DNA from: Tessaracoccus sp. SD287
Lineage (GTDB): Bacteria > Actinomycetota > Actinomycetes > Propionibacteriales > Propionibacteriaceae
DNA length: 52,783 nt
Direction of reading: 5' to 3'
Assembly: GCF_017355265.1 (NCBI RefSeq)
Contig: NZ_JADIJQ010000019.1
Location: forward strand, 1-52,783
This document shows positions 10,703 to 19,133 of this stretch, piece by piece. A program made the position numbers and the translations under genes. Below the pieces are notes generated by a model. That model was not told where the DNA came from. It worked only from the letters and a program-made list of their open reading frames with translations, and searched no databases. The number at the start of each line of letters is the position of its first letter. Position 1 is the first letter of the stretch.

Positions 10703-11490
10703 TCAAGATCACCCAGCTCACCAAGAGCTTCTTCCCCGGCACGGTGAACGAGCGCGTCGCCCTGCGCGACCTGTCCTTCACCCTGGCCGAGGGCGACTTC
10801 GCCACCGTCATTGGCTCCAATGGCGCCGGCAAGTCGACCCTGCTGAACATCATCTCGGGACGGATGCGCCCCGACGCCGGGTCGATCACCATTGGCAGCC
10901 GCGACGTCACCCGGATGTCGGAGCACCGCCGCGCCGGATTCGTCAGCAGGGTCTTCCAGGACCCGATGGCCGGCACCTCACCGCACCTGACCATCGAGGA
11001 GAACCTGGCGGTGGCCCTCGAACGCGGACGTCGGCGTGGTCTGGGCCAGGCCGTCACCCGCAGGCGCCGGGCCCTGTTCGCTGAGGAGCTGTCCCGGCTG
11101 GAACTGGGGCTGGAGAACCGGCTCACCCTCAAGGTGGGCCTGCTGTCAGGCGGCCAGCGGCAGGCACTGAGCCTGCTGATGGCGACCTTCGTCCAGCCCG
11201 AGGTGCTGCTGCTGGACGAGCACACCGCTGCCCTGGACCCTGAACGCGCGGCCCTCATCCTGCGGCTCACCGACGAGGGGGTCGCCCGGCACCAGTTGAC
11301 CACCCTGATGGTGACCCACAACATGTCCCAGGCGCTGGCCCACGGCAACCGGCTGCTGATGATGCACGACGGCCAGATCGTCCTGGACCTGGCCGCCGAG
11401 CAGAAGGCCACCCGGACGCCCGAGGACCTGATGGCCGAGTTCAGCAGCCACCGCGGCGAACTGGCCGACCGGATGCTGCTGGGGGACTGA
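10699..11490 (+). CDS. ABC transporter ATPase, TrpZ-like
   Basis: A 263-residue nucleotide-binding subunit that powers the importer encoded upstream. Walker A GSNGAGKST is at 39-47. The signature LSGGQRQ and Walker B VLLLDEHTAALD follow, with the switch histidine in VTHNMSQAL. The DEHTAALD form (His in place of the usual Pro) is typical of the COG1101 family. It ends 1 nt before the convergent stop of dapD. Confidence 0.9.
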   Translation: MIKITQLTKSFFPGTVNERVALRDLSFTLAEGDFATVIGSNGAGKSTLLNIISGRMRPDAGSITIGSRDVTRMSEHRRAGFVSRVFQDPMAGTSPHLTIEENLAVALERGRRRGLGQAVTRRRRALFAEELSRLELGLENRLTLKVGLLSGGQRQALSLLMATFVQPEVLLLDEHTAALDPERAALILRLTDEGVARHQLTTLMVTHNMSQALAHGNRLLMMHDGQIVLDLAAEQKATRTPEDLMAEFSSHRGELADRMLLGD

Positions 11491-11491
11491 A

Positions 11492-12448
11492 TCAGTCGTT
11501 GGCGTGCAGGGCGTCGTTCAACTCGACCGACCGGCCGGTGCGCGACTTGGCCAACACCTGGCCGGTCTGCGAGTCCCGCAGGAACAGCACGTCATGGCTG
11601 CCCGACAGTTCCTTGGCCTTGACGACCGAGCCGTCGGCCAGGGTGACCTTGGTGCCGCCGGTGACGTAGAGGCCCGACTCGACCACGCAGTTGTTGCCCA
11701 GCGAGATCCCGACGCCGGAGTTGGCACCCAGCAGGCAGCCCTCGCCAATGCTGATGACCTCGTCGCCGCCGCCCGACAGGGTGCCCATGATCGAGGCCCC
11801 GCCTCCGACGTCGGAGCCGTCACCCACCACCACACCTGCCGAGATGCGTCCCTCGACCATCGAGGTGCCCAGGGTGCCGGCATTGAAGTTGACGAAGCCC
11901 TCGTGCATGACGGTGGTGCCGGCCGCCAGGTGGGCACCGAGCCGCACCCGGTCGGCGTCGGCGATCCGCACGCCCGAGGGGGTGACGTAGTCGGTCATCC
12001 GCGGGAACTTGTCGACCGAGATGACCGTGACGTGGCCGCGGTTGCCGCGCAGCGCGACCCGGGTGCGTTCGAAGCCTTCCACCGCGCAGGGCCCCGCCGA
12101 GGTCCAGACCACGTTCGGCAGCGCACCGAAGATGCCGTCCAGGTTGATGGTGCGCGGACGGGCCAGGCGATGGCTGAGCAGGTGCAGGCGCAGGTAGGCG
12201 TCGGAGGTGTCCGCCGGGGCCGCGTCCAGGTCGATCACGGTCTGGACGAGCCGCACCTCGACCCGGCGGGTCTCGTCATCGGTCCTGGACGAGATCAGTT
12301 CGGCGGGGGCCAGGTCCTGGTCGCCGGGCAGCCCCAACTGGGGGTTGGGGAACCAGGTGTCGAGCACCTGTCCGGACTCGTGGACGGTGGCCAGCCCCCA
12401 ACCCCAGGCGGGGCGGCGGAACTCATCATGGGAACGCGATTGGGTCAT
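11492..12448 (-). CDS. dapD: Tetrahydrodipicolinate N-succinyltransferase DapD
   Basis: A 318-residue enzyme transferring succinyl from succinyl-CoA to tetrahydrodipicolinate, the branch-defining step of the succinylase lysine/DAP route. It is the long actinobacterial DapD type. The N-terminal domain contains the family signature [11 protein letters not shown] left-handed beta-helix of hexapeptide repeats follows ([21 protein letters not shown], then [21 protein letters not shown]). The ATG at 12448 follows the upstream gene's stop by 4 nt, so the pair forms an operon. Confidence 0.95.
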   Translation of the reverse strand: MTQSRSHDEFRRPAWGWGLATVHESGQVLDTWFPNPQLGLPGDQDLAPAELISSRTDDETRRVEVRLVQTVIDLDAAPADTSDAYLRLHLLSHRLARPRTINLDGIFGALPNVVWTSAGPCAVEGFERTRVALRGNRGHVTVISVDKFPRMTDYVTPSGVRIADADRVRLGAHLAAGTTVMHEGFVNFNAGTLGTSMVEGRISAGVVVGDGSDVGGGASIMGTLSGGGDEVISIGEGCLLGANSGVGISLGNNCVVESGLYVTGGTKVTLADGSVVKAKELSGSHDVLFLRDSQTGQVLAKSRTGRSVELNDALHAND

Positions 12449-12452
12449 GGGG

Positions 12453-13712
12453 TCATCCTAGGGGAGCCACCCTGCGCGCCTCCGGCTCGCCCAGACCCAG
12501 CATCAGCCGGTTGGCCCAGTTGAAGAAAGCGGCGCTGTTGATGACGTCCAGCACCGAGGCCTCGTCCAGCCCCGCCGAGCGCAGCCGGTCGACGTGGCCC
12601 TGGTTGAACTGGACGGGGGTGCGGGTCAGTGCCGTCGCGGCGGCCACCACCGCGTTCCACAGTTCGCAACCGAGGTCGGCCTCGACGCCCTCGGCCAGCA
12701 GTCGCGCCACGTCGGTGTCGCGGCCCGACTGCTCGATCGCGAAGTTCGCGTGCACCGACGCGCAGAACACGCAGCCGTTGAGACGAGACGTGGCGGCGGC
12801 GCTGAGTTCACGCTCGGCCCGGCCCAGGCCGCCCTCGACGTTGTAGAAGATGTCGTTGTCGGTGAGGGTGCGAGCCTTCAGCGCCTGCGGGTCGCGGGCC
12901 AGCAGCCGGAAGTAGGGCATGTCGGCACGCCGCGGCTCGACCAGTGCCTCGAGCTGCGCCGGGGTCAGGTCGGCCTTGGCGACCGGGGGAGCCCAGGGAC
13001 GCCAGCCCAGGGAGTGGCTGACGAAGACGTCGGGGGCCGAGATGCCCGGGTAGGTGGTCACCGGGAAGCCGACGTCGGACAGCTGCCAGTCCACCTCGGC
13101 GGACGGCGACACCCGGGTGGCGTCACGGACGATCTGGGCGGTGCCGTCGACCACCCGCAGGCCGTGGACCACCCGCAGCTGGAAGGCCAGGAAGCTGACC
13201 AACTGGGCCAGGCTGACCAGGTCGTCGGCGCTCCAGCCGGCCCCGGACAGGTGCCCCAGGACCTCCGGGCGGGAGTCGCGGGGGTGGAAGACCCACAGGT
13301 GCGCCGCGTCAAAGGCCGCGGCCAGGCGCCCACCGAGGGCTGCCGCGTCGTGACGCACCGAGGCCACCGGCTCGGACTCGGCAACCAGGCCGGTCTCGCG
13401 GTAGCTGCCGGCCGGTCCGGTGGACAGGCCCTCGCTGACCGCGGCGGCGACGGCCTCGCGCAGGGCCGCGGGGGCGTCGTCGAGCAGCAGCTCGGAGTAG
13501 AAGTCAAAGGCGGCCTGGTCGCGGTGCAGGCCGGCGACGTAGGCGGCCACCGCGTAGCGCTCACCGAAGCTGAACGTGCCCGGGTTGATCGGCTCCAGCA
13601 ATGACTCGAAGCTGCGCTGGGCGTTGTCCAGGGCCTGCTGGCGCTGGGTGCGGGTGCGGGCCAGGATCCCGTCGGGGGCGATGCCGCTGAGCACGGTGAT
13701 GATGTCGGTCAT
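12453..13712 (-). CDS. Two-domain carboxymuconolactone decarboxylase/AhpD-like protein
   Basis: A 419-residue cytosolic protein that reads as two CMD/AhpD-like halves in one chain. The second half carries the redox motif CxxCxxxH (CVFCASVH) in front of a helical [17 protein letters not shown] segment and ends with a [21 protein letters not shown] tail. The first half has no such cysteines. Families of separate neighbouring CMD and peroxidase-domain proteins exist (TIGR04029/TIGR04030 type), and this looks like their fusion. The expected activity is peroxide or alkylhydroperoxide reduction, but the substrate is unknown. Pairing with dapD (4-nt gap) is unexplained. The ATG at 13712 is chosen because homology-like sequence begins at [13 protein letters not shown]. 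Confidence 0.75.
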   Translation of the reverse strand: MTDIITVLSGIAPDGILARTRTQRQQALDNAQRSFESLLEPINPGTFSFGERYAVAAYVAGLHRDQAAFDFYSELLLDDAPAALREAVAAAVSEGLSTGPAGSYRETGLVAESEPVASVRHDAAALGGRLAAAFDAAHLWVFHPRDSRPEVLGHLSGAGWSADDLVSLAQLVSFLAFQLRVVHGLRVVDGTAQIVRDATRVSPSAEVDWQLSDVGFPVTTYPGISAPDVFVSHSLGWRPWAPPVAKADLTPAQLEALVEPRRADMPYFRLLARDPQALKARTLTDNDIFYNVEGGLGRAERELSAAATSRLNGCVFCASVHANFAIEQSGRDTDVARLLAEGVEADLGCELWNAVVAAATALTRTPVQFNQGHVDRLRSAGLDEASVLDVINSAAFFNWANRLMLGLGEPEARRVAPLG

Positions 13713-13762
13713 GCACTGGCCAACCCCGATCGGTCGGTCTGCATTCCCCCGGGTGGGGGCAC

Positions 13763-13768
13763 TAGTCT
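13763..13768 (+). promoter_or_regulatory. -10 element of leaderless dapE transcript
   Basis: TAGTCT is followed by 7 nt and the ATG at 13776. There is no ribosome binding site in between. Confidence 0.6.
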
Positions 13769-13775
13769 CGATGTC

Positions 13776-14858
13776 ATGAGCACCGCCACCTCGATCGACC
13801 CGTCCGCCGACCTCGTCACCCTGCTGCGCCAGCTGGTCGACATCGAGTCTGTCAGCGGCAACGAGGACGCACTTGCCGACCAGGTCGAGGCGGTGTTGCG
13901 GGGCTGCGAGCACCTCGAGGTGACCCGGATCGGGAACACCATCGCCGCCCGCACCCACCTCGGACGCCCCGAGCGGGTCGTGATCGCGGGTCACCTCGAC
14001 ACGGTGCCGGTGGCGAACAACCTGCCCAGTTGGACCGAACAGGGCCCCGACGGTGTGCGCATCCATGGCCGCGGTACCTGCGACATGAAGGGTGGGGTGG
14101 CCGTCGCGCTGAAGAACGCCGTGGCGCTGACCGCACCCAGCCGGGACGTCACCTGGTTGTTCTACGACTGCGAAGAGGTCGAGTCCGCCCGCAACGGGCT
14201 GGTCCGGGTCGGGCGGGAGCGGCCCGACCTGCTGGCCGCTGACTTCGCCGTGCTGATGGAACCCACCAGCGCCGGTGTCGAGGGCGGCTGCCAGGGCACC
14301 GCCCGGTTCGCCGTCCGCACCCGTGGCGTGGCGGCCCACTCGGCCCGGTCCTGGCTCGGGCACAACGCCATCCATGACCTGGCGCCGATCCTGACCCGCA
14401 TCACCGAGTTCGAGGCACGCGAGATCGAGGTGGACGGCCTGCTGTTCCGGGAGGGGCTCAATGCGGTCGCCATTGGGGGAGGGATCGCCGGCAACGTCGT
14501 GCCCGACGCGGCCGAGGTCACCGTCAACTACCGCTTCGCCCCCGACAAGGACGCCGAGGCCGCCGAGGCCCTGATGCGCCAGCACTTCACCGGCTGGGAG
14601 CTTGAGTTCGACGACATGGCCCCCGGTGCCCGGCCGGGCCTCGATCGTGCAGCGGCGGCGGCCTTCGTCGCGGCCGTGGGGGTCGCGCCCCGCGCCAAGT
14701 ACGGCTGGACCGACGTCGCGCGCTTCAGTGACCTGGGCATCCCGGCGGTCAATTTCGGCCCCGCGGACCCCGGCAAGGCGCACGCCGATGACGAGTTCTG
14801 CCCGGCGGCAGACCTGGAGACCTGCCACACCGTCCTGCAGCGCTGGCTGTCAGCCTGA
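13776..14858 (+). CDS. dapE: Succinyl-diaminopimelate desuccinylase DapE
   Basis: A 360-residue M20 di-zinc amidohydrolase cleaving N-succinyl-LL-DAP to LL-DAP and succinate. Metal and catalytic residues are visible as the His and Asp of AGHLDTVPVA, the bridging Asp of GRGTCDMKGG, Glu-Glu in YDCEEVE, the Glu of MEPTS and the C-terminal His of KAHADDEFC. The lid/dimerisation domain sits between about 180 and 290. It is divergent from the CMD-dapD operon, with only about 60 bp between, so dapD and dapE flank one regulatory gap. Confidence 0.95.
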   Translation: MSTATSIDPSADLVTLLRQLVDIESVSGNEDALADQVEAVLRGCEHLEVTRIGNTIAARTHLGRPERVVIAGHLDTVPVANNLPSWTEQGPDGVRIHGRGTCDMKGGVAVALKNAVALTAPSRDVTWLFYDCEEVESARNGLVRVGRERPDLLAADFAVLMEPTSAGVEGGCQGTARFAVRTRGVAAHSARSWLGHNAIHDLAPILTRITEFEAREIEVDGLLFREGLNAVAIGGGIAGNVVPDAAEVTVNYRFAPDKDAEAAEALMRQHFTGWELEFDDMAPGARPGLDRAAAAAFVAAVGVAPRAKYGWTDVARFSDLGIPAVNFGPADPGKAHADDEFCPAADLETCHTVLQRWLSA

Positions 14859-14894
14859 CCGAACGACCAACCAGCCCGAGCCCCGGAGGACCCC

Positions 14895-15707
14895 ATGAAC
14901 CAAGCGAGCCACGGCCCCATCGACAATGCCCCCCGGCCCGACGGGTCCGCCGTCCGGCAGGGCCCGGTGGTGCGCCGCAAGGACCAGATGCAGCGCACCA
15001 CCACCGACCAGCGGTTGCTGGAAGGCGGCCACGGCAACGGCTGGGTGCACTCCGACCCGTGGCGGGTGATGCGCATCCAGTCGGAGTTCGTGGAGGGCTT
15101 CGGCACCCTGGCCGACCTCGGCCCGGCGATCTCGATCTTCGGCTCGGCACGCACCAGCAGCGACCACCCCATGTACCAGGCCGCCGAGGCCCTGGCCCGC
15201 GGGCTGGTGGCCCGCGGCTACGCCGTGATCACCGGCGGCGGGCCGGGCATCATGGAGGCCGCCAACCGGGGCGCGTCACTGTCAGGGGGCACCTCGGTCG
15301 GGCTCGGCATCGAGCTGCCGTTCGAGGCGTCCATGAACGAGCACGTGAACCTGGGCATCAACTTCCGCTACTTCTTCGCCCGCAAGGTGATGTTCCTGAA
15401 GTACGCCCAGGGCTTCGTGGTGATGCCCGGTGGTCTGGGCACCTTCGACGAACTGTTCGAGGCGCTGACCCTGGCCCAGACCGGCAAGGTGACCCACTTC
15501 CCCGTCGTCCTGTTCGGCACCACCTACTGGTCGGGACTGATCGACTGGATGCGTGATCAGGTGTTGGCCGAGGGCTACATCGGCACCGACGACCTCGACT
15601 CTCTGGTCGTCACCGACGACGTCACCGTGGCGCTCGACTGCGTGACCCGCGGCGCGCTGGGCGGCGAGGGCGTCGAGGAGGGCGGGGCTGCACCGTCGCC
15701 CCGGTAG
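14895..15707 (+). CDS. LOG-family (TIGR00730) Rossmann-fold protein
   Basis: A 270-residue member of the cytokinin riboside 5'-monophosphate phosphoribohydrolase (LOG) family, expected to hydrolyse nucleoside 5'-monophosphates at the N-glycosidic bond. The defining motifs GGGPGIMEA and PGGLGTFDE are both intact. An N-terminal extension of about 75 residues precedes the fold. It follows dapE with a 36-bp gap and a GGAGGA ribosome binding site, the same dapE-LOG order as in mycobacteria. Confidence 0.9.
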   Translation: MNQASHGPIDNAPRPDGSAVRQGPVVRRKDQMQRTTTDQRLLEGGHGNGWVHSDPWRVMRIQSEFVEGFGTLADLGPAISIFGSARTSSDHPMYQAAEALARGLVARGYAVITGGGPGIMEAANRGASLSGGTSVGLGIELPFEASMNEHVNLGINFRYFFARKVMFLKYAQGFVVMPGGLGTFDELFEALTLAQTGKVTHFPVVLFGTTYWSGLIDWMRDQVLAEGYIGTDDLDSLVVTDDVTVALDCVTRGALGGEGVEEGGAAPSPR

Positions 15708-15710
15708 GCT
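15705..15710 (+). promoter_or_regulatory. -10 element of leaderless transcript
   Basis: TAGGCT overlaps the stop codon of the LOG gene and is followed by 7 nt and the ATG at 15718. Confidence 0.6.
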
Positions 15711-15717
15711 GGGACTC

Positions 15718-16140
15718 ATGATGTGGTTACTCGGGGTGATTGCCGTCGCAATCATTGCCTGCGGGGTGTTCCTGGCCTCGGACAAGTTCGGTTCGATGCC
15801 CGAACTGGTCGACGACCACCCGGTGCCACGACTCCCCGAGGGCGACTTCACTGCCCAGAACCTGGCCGAGGTGCGCTTTGCCCGGGTGATCCGCGGCTAT
15901 GCGCCGCACCAGGTGGACGACCTGCTCGACCGGGCCGCCCAGAGCCTCGCCGGCGCGGGCGTGGCGCGTCCGATGACCGGCGCCGACCTGCAGGCCGCCG
16001 CCTTCACCGTGGTCGGACGCGGCTACCACATGGGCCAGGTGGACCTGGTCATCGACCGGCTGGCCTGGCAGTTCGACCGGCCCGCGCAGACCCCTGAAGC
16101 GGTACCCCGGACCCCGGATGTCACGTCGTCCGAGGGGTGA
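15718..16140 (+). CDS. Small membrane-anchored DivIVA-domain protein
   Basis: A 140-residue protein with one N-terminal membrane segment (residues 1-20) and two short DivIVA-like motifs, VRFARVIRGYAPHQVDDLLDRAA and FTVVGRGYHMGQVDLVIDRLA. The motifs share the GY-x-x-x-x-VD core also found at the start of Wag31/DivIVA. It matches Rv1209-type proteins in the same genomic position. A role at the cell envelope or in growth is plausible but unproven. A second in-frame ATG directly follows the first. Confidence 0.75.
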   Translation: MMWLLGVIAVAIIACGVFLASDKFGSMPELVDDHPVPRLPEGDFTAQNLAEVRFARVIRGYAPHQVDDLLDRAAQSLAGAGVARPMTGADLQAAAFTVVGRGYHMGQVDLVIDRLAWQFDRPAQTPEAVPRTPDVTSSEG

Positions 16141-16160
16141 CGACAGCCCTTGACGGGCAC

Positions 16161-16188
16161 TTGTCGGCGGAATGCGGAATAATAGGAC
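16161..16188 (+). promoter_or_regulatory. Possible promoter of the DUF3117 gene
   Basis: TTGTCG (16161-16166) and TAGGAC (16183-16188) are 16 nt apart. An overlapping TAATAG is an alternative -10, and TTGACG at 16150 an alternative, more distant -35. The leader to the ATG at 16225 would be about 30 nt. Confidence 0.4.
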
Positions 16189-16224
16189 ATGTCAGTCTCG
16201 CAGCTCACGATAGGAAGTGGCCAC

Positions 16225-16404
16225 ATGGCAGCTATGAAGCCTCGCACTGGTGACGGACCCATGGAGGTCACGAAAGAAGGACGCGGCATCATCATGCGTG
16301 TCCCCGTCGACGGAGGTGGACGTCTGGTGGTCGAGCTCAATGCCGAAGAAGCGACCGCCCTGTTGACCTGCCTGAAGGATCCCGAGTTGAAGCTGCCGCA
16401 GTGA
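16225..16404 (+). CDS. DUF3117 small protein
   Basis: A 59-residue cytosolic protein of the highly conserved actinobacterial DUF3117 family. The diagnostic N-terminus is MAAMKPRTGDGPMEVTKEGR, followed by GRLVVELNAEEATAL. The function is unknown. The ATG at 16225 is chosen over an upstream in-frame ATG at 16189 because it follows AGGAAG and matches the invariant family N-terminus. It lies between the DivIVA-like gene and glgM exactly as Rv1211 does in mycobacteria. Confidence 0.92.
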   Translation: MAAMKPRTGDGPMEVTKEGRGIIMRVPVDGGGRLVVELNAEEATALLTCLKDPELKLPQ

Positions 16405-16436
16405 CCGCAGTTCCCCCGTCCCTGCGGATGTGACAT

Positions 16437-16460
16437 CGGCGCCACCCCGAGGTGGCGCCG
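16437..16460. terminator. Hairpin terminator between DUF3117 and glgM
   Basis: A perfect 10-bp stem CGGCGCCACC/GGTGGCGCCG with a CCGA loop, followed by TTT on the plus strand. It lies between two convergent genes and can serve both. Confidence 0.8.
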
Positions 16461-16479
16461 TTTCGCGTTTCGGTGGTCC

Positions 16480-17679
16480 TCAGGACCGGCTGCGCTCCCG
16501 ATGACGGGCCACGGCGGCCTCGTAGACGGCCACGGTCTCACCGGCGATCTTTGCCCAGCTGAACTCGGCGATGCAGCGCTGGCGTCCCGCCCTGCCCATG
16601 GCGGCGGCACGATCAGGGTCGCGGGTCAGGGCATTGACCTGCTCGGCGAACCGGGCCTCGAAGTCGGCGACGTAGTCGGGGTCGTCGGCGCGGGTAGGGT
16701 CATAGGCGACCAGATGGCCCGTCTCGCCGTCGACGACGACCTCGGGGATGCCGCCCACGGCGCTGGCGACCACGGCTGTCTCGGTGGCCATCGCCTCCAG
16801 GTTCACGATGCCGAGCGGTTCGTAGATCGACGGGCAGGCGAAGACGGTGGCGTGGCTGAGCACCTGGCGGACGCTGCCACGGTCGAGCATCCTCTCGACC
16901 CAGATCACGTCCCCGCCGCGCTCCCGCTGAAGTTCCGCGAAGGCACCATTGAACTCCGCCGCGATCTCGGGGGTGTCGGGGGCACCGGCCAGCAACACCA
17001 GCTGGGTGCCGGGGTCGAGTTGGCGGGCGGCGCGGAGCAGGTGGATCAGACCCTTCTGCCGGGTGATGCGTCCGACGAAGACGACGCTCGGCTTGGACGG
17101 GTCCATGCCGATCTCCTCCAGCGCAGCGGTGCCGTGGTCGGGCTTGAACTCGTCTGTGTCGATGCCATTGCGCACCACGTGCACCTTGTCGGGGTCCAGC
17201 TCGGGGTAGGACTCGAGCACACCCCTGGCCATGCCGGCGCTGACCGCGATCACGGCATCGGCGCCCTGGAACGCGGTGCGCTCGGCCCAGGAGCTGAGGC
17301 GGTAGCCGCCGCCCAGCTGCTCGACCTTCCACGGCCGGTGGGGCTCCAGGGAGTGGGCACTGACCACGTGCGGCACCGACTGGAACAGTCCACCAATGTG
17401 GCCGGCCAGGTTGGCGTACCACGTGTGGGAGTGGATCAGGTCGAGGTCCTCGGGCAGCGCGTTGACCATGGACAGGTCGGCGCCGAAGACCCGCAGCGCC
17501 GCATTGGCGCCTTCGGGGAAGTTCTCGGCATGAGCCGTCGCGCCCTCGCGCGGCTCACCCATGCACTGGACGTCGACGGTGACGAACGTGCGCAACTGGG
17601 GGACGAGTTGGCCGACGTGGACGCCGGCACCGCCGTAGATGTGGGGCGGATACTCACGGGTGAGGATCGAAACCTTCAT
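16480..17679 (-). CDS. glgM: Glycogen synthase / alpha-maltose-1-phosphate synthase (GlgA/GlgM, GT4)
   Basis: A 399-residue GT-B fold glycosyltransferase of the short actinobacterial type (TIGR02149-like). In mycobacteria this type joins ADP-glucose and glucose-1-phosphate to maltose-1-phosphate. The N-terminus MKVSILTREYPPHIYGGAGVHVGQL contains the nucleotide-sugar loop. The GT4 donor-site motif is YEPLGIVNLEAMATETAVVAS, with the E-x7-E pair. The ATG at 17679 is chosen over upstream in-frame codons because the fold begins there. ADP-glucose would come from GlgC, 1.6 kb away. Whether this copy makes maltose-1-phosphate or elongates glucan cannot be told from sequence. Confidence 0.9.
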   Translation of the reverse strand: MKVSILTREYPPHIYGGAGVHVGQLVPQLRTFVTVDVQCMGEPREGATAHAENFPEGANAALRVFGADLSMVNALPEDLDLIHSHTWYANLAGHIGGLFQSVPHVVSAHSLEPHRPWKVEQLGGGYRLSSWAERTAFQGADAVIAVSAGMARGVLESYPELDPDKVHVVRNGIDTDEFKPDHGTAALEEIGMDPSKPSVVFVGRITRQKGLIHLLRAARQLDPGTQLVLLAGAPDTPEIAAEFNGAFAELQRERGGDVIWVERMLDRGSVRQVLSHATVFACPSIYEPLGIVNLEAMATETAVVASAVGGIPEVVVDGETGHLVAYDPTRADDPDYVADFEARFAEQVNALTRDPDRAAAMGRAGRQRCIAEFSWAKIAGETVAVYEAAVARHRERSRS

Positions 17680-17764
17680 GACGAGATCGTTGCACACGCC
17701 ACCACGGTGTGCGACGTCCGGGACGACACGTGCCCGCCCAGATGTTCTGGACGGGCACTTGAGG

Positions 17765-17838
17765 TGGAGCGGGCGCCGGGACTTGAACCAAGTTCTCCCC
17801 ACAGGAAGTGGGGCGCCTCACCCATAGGCCTCACCCGC
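17765..17838 (-). tRNA. tRNA-Gly(UCC)-like gene with deviant positions
   Basis: Read on the minus strand, a complete cloverleaf with encoded CCA (17765-17767). The acceptor GCGGGTG pairs with CGCCCGC (one G-U) with discriminator T. The D arm is GCCT/AGGC with ATGGGTG loop, the anticodon stem is CCCCA/TGGGG around CTTCCTG (anticodon UCC), and the T loop is TTCAAGT. The acceptor and anticodon are those of tRNA-Gly. Odd points are A instead of U at position 8, pyrimidine U37, a possible C32-G38 pair that tightens the anticodon loop, and a T stem (CTTGG/CCCGG) with one mismatch and one G-U. It is transcribed toward glgM. It could be a non-proteogenic glycine tRNA or a decaying copy. Confidence 0.65.
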
Positions 17839-17854
17839 AGAGCTCGAAAGCTCT
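17839..17854 (-). other. UUCG-tetraloop hairpin abutting the tRNA 5' end
   Basis: On the minus strand AGAGCT-TTCG-AGCTCT forms a 6-bp stem with a UUCG loop. Its last base directly precedes tRNA position 1. It may shape the tRNA precursor for RNase P or terminate the aztD transcript that ends 17 bp upstream. Confidence 0.55.
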
Positions 17855-17870
17855 GGACCACCGTAGCGCA

Positions 17871-19133
17871 TCAACCGAGGGTGCCGGTGATCTCGTGGGG
17901 GACGTGCGGCAGGGTGCCGCTGACCTTCACCTCGCCGACGCTCAATTCGATGCCGTGGACCTTCTTGGTGGCGGGGTCGGTGACGTAGACCCAGTGGCCC
18001 TGGGTGTGGATGGTCGGCCGCGGCTGCTTCCAGTCCGTCGGTTCGGTGAACGGCTCGACGACCTTGATCGACGTCTCGATGTGGCCATGGTCGGGCTCAA
18101 TGATGTGCAGCTGGCCGTCATTGGTGAGCACCAGCGCCTGGCCCTCGGCGGTGAACGCCAGACCGCGGAAGGTGTAGGCGGTCGGCATCTTCACCAGGTT
18201 GATGGTGCCCTCCACGGTGTTGATGATGGCCACCTCCGTCGGCTTGGCGTCGGCTGAGAGCTTGTAGTCGGCCAGCACCCACGGTGACTCCGAAGAGCCG
18301 AACAGGTTGCCGAGGCGGGCGAAATCCGCAGCGGCCTTGACCTTGGTGATCGTGTCACCCTTGACCAGCAGCACCCCGTCCTCGCAACCGATGACCACGG
18401 CGTCCTTGGCCACGGTGGCGCCGTGCGTGCCCGGGCACTCGCTCGACTCGGCCAGGGTCGCGCCGGCAGCGTCGACCAGCCGGATGCCGACGGGGTCGGG
18501 TCCCTGGGCGATGGTGTGCAGCAGCTTCCCGTCGGCCAGCGGGATGGCGTTGCCGTGATGGGCGGGCACCGTCAGGGTTCGGACGGGGGTGGGGTTCGGC
18601 TCGCCGAGGTGCTGCGACTCGTAGACCTCGATGGATCCGTCACCGTCGTCGAAGACTGCCGTCAACCCACCATGGGGGGAGACGTGACCAGTCTTCTTCA
18701 TGGCCAGCGTCGTGGCGGTGAAGCCGGGTGTGGTCACCTTGGAGTCGCCGTGGTCGCCGTGGGCCTGGGTCCAGGAACCGAGGTCGAGCACCTTGAGGGC
18801 CGACCCGTCGGCGTCCACCATGGTGAACCGTGCGTTCCCGGTGGGTCGCAGCCTCAGGAATCCCTGCTGGGGCAGGTCGGAGATCAGCTTCATGGTGGTC
18901 GCGTCCACGACCATCACGCCACCGGCGTGGGTCAGGGCAAGGCGCGGTGCCCTGGCGTCAACGCCCTGGGTCTCGCCGTCGGAGGACCCGTGCTCCTCGT
19001 GCTCGTCGTGCTCGTCCTCGTGAGCAGACGACGAGGGCAGCGGTGCAGGGGTGCTGGCCGGGGCGGATCCGCAGCCCGCCAGGGTCAGTGCGCCGGTCAG
19101 GACGACGAGGCCGTATCTGGGAATCATTCTCAT
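17871..19133 (-). CDS. aztD: AztD-like zinc-binding lipoprotein
   Basis: A 420-residue exported lipoprotein with lipobox LAGC (C21). A short Ser/Pro linker is followed by a His/Asp/Glu-rich metal loop (AHEDEHDEHEEHG, about residues 35-50), then a beta-propeller-like domain with repeated VxVxD and HG motifs, as in the AztD zinc chaperone that serves AztABC importers. Further histidines (HGDHGD, DHGH) could bind metal. No aztABC genes lie nearby. ATG 19133 or the in-frame ATG at 19127 may be used; a Fur/Zur-type repeat covers the start. It separates glgM from glgC, which are adjacent in mycobacteria. Confidence 0.8.
   Translation of the reverse strand: MRMIPRYGLVVLTGALTLAGCGSAPASTPAPLPSSSAHEDEHDEHEEHGSSDGETQGVDARAPRLALTHAGGVMVVDATTMKLISDLPQQGFLRLRPTGNARFTMVDADGSALKVLDLGSWTQAHGDHGDSKVTTPGFTATTLAMKKTGHVSPHGGLTAVFDDGDGSIEVYESQHLGEPNPTPVRTLTVPAHHGNAIPLADGKLLHTIAQGPDPVGIRLVDAAGATLAESSECPGTHGATVAKDAVVIGCEDGVLLVKGDTITKVKAAADFARLGNLFGSSESPWVLADYKLSADAKPTEVAIINTVEGTINLVKMPTAYTFRGLAFTAEGQALVLTNDGQLHIIEPDHGHIETSIKVVEPFTEPTDWKQPRPTIHTQGHWVYVTDPATKKVHGIELSVGEVKVSGTLPHVPHEITGTLG

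Noticed and set aside
13713..14828. Upstream extension of the CMD-domain protein across dapE on the opposite strand
   Set aside because: The extra 370 residues are antisense to dapE and low in complexity. The recognisable protein starts at the ATG at 13712.
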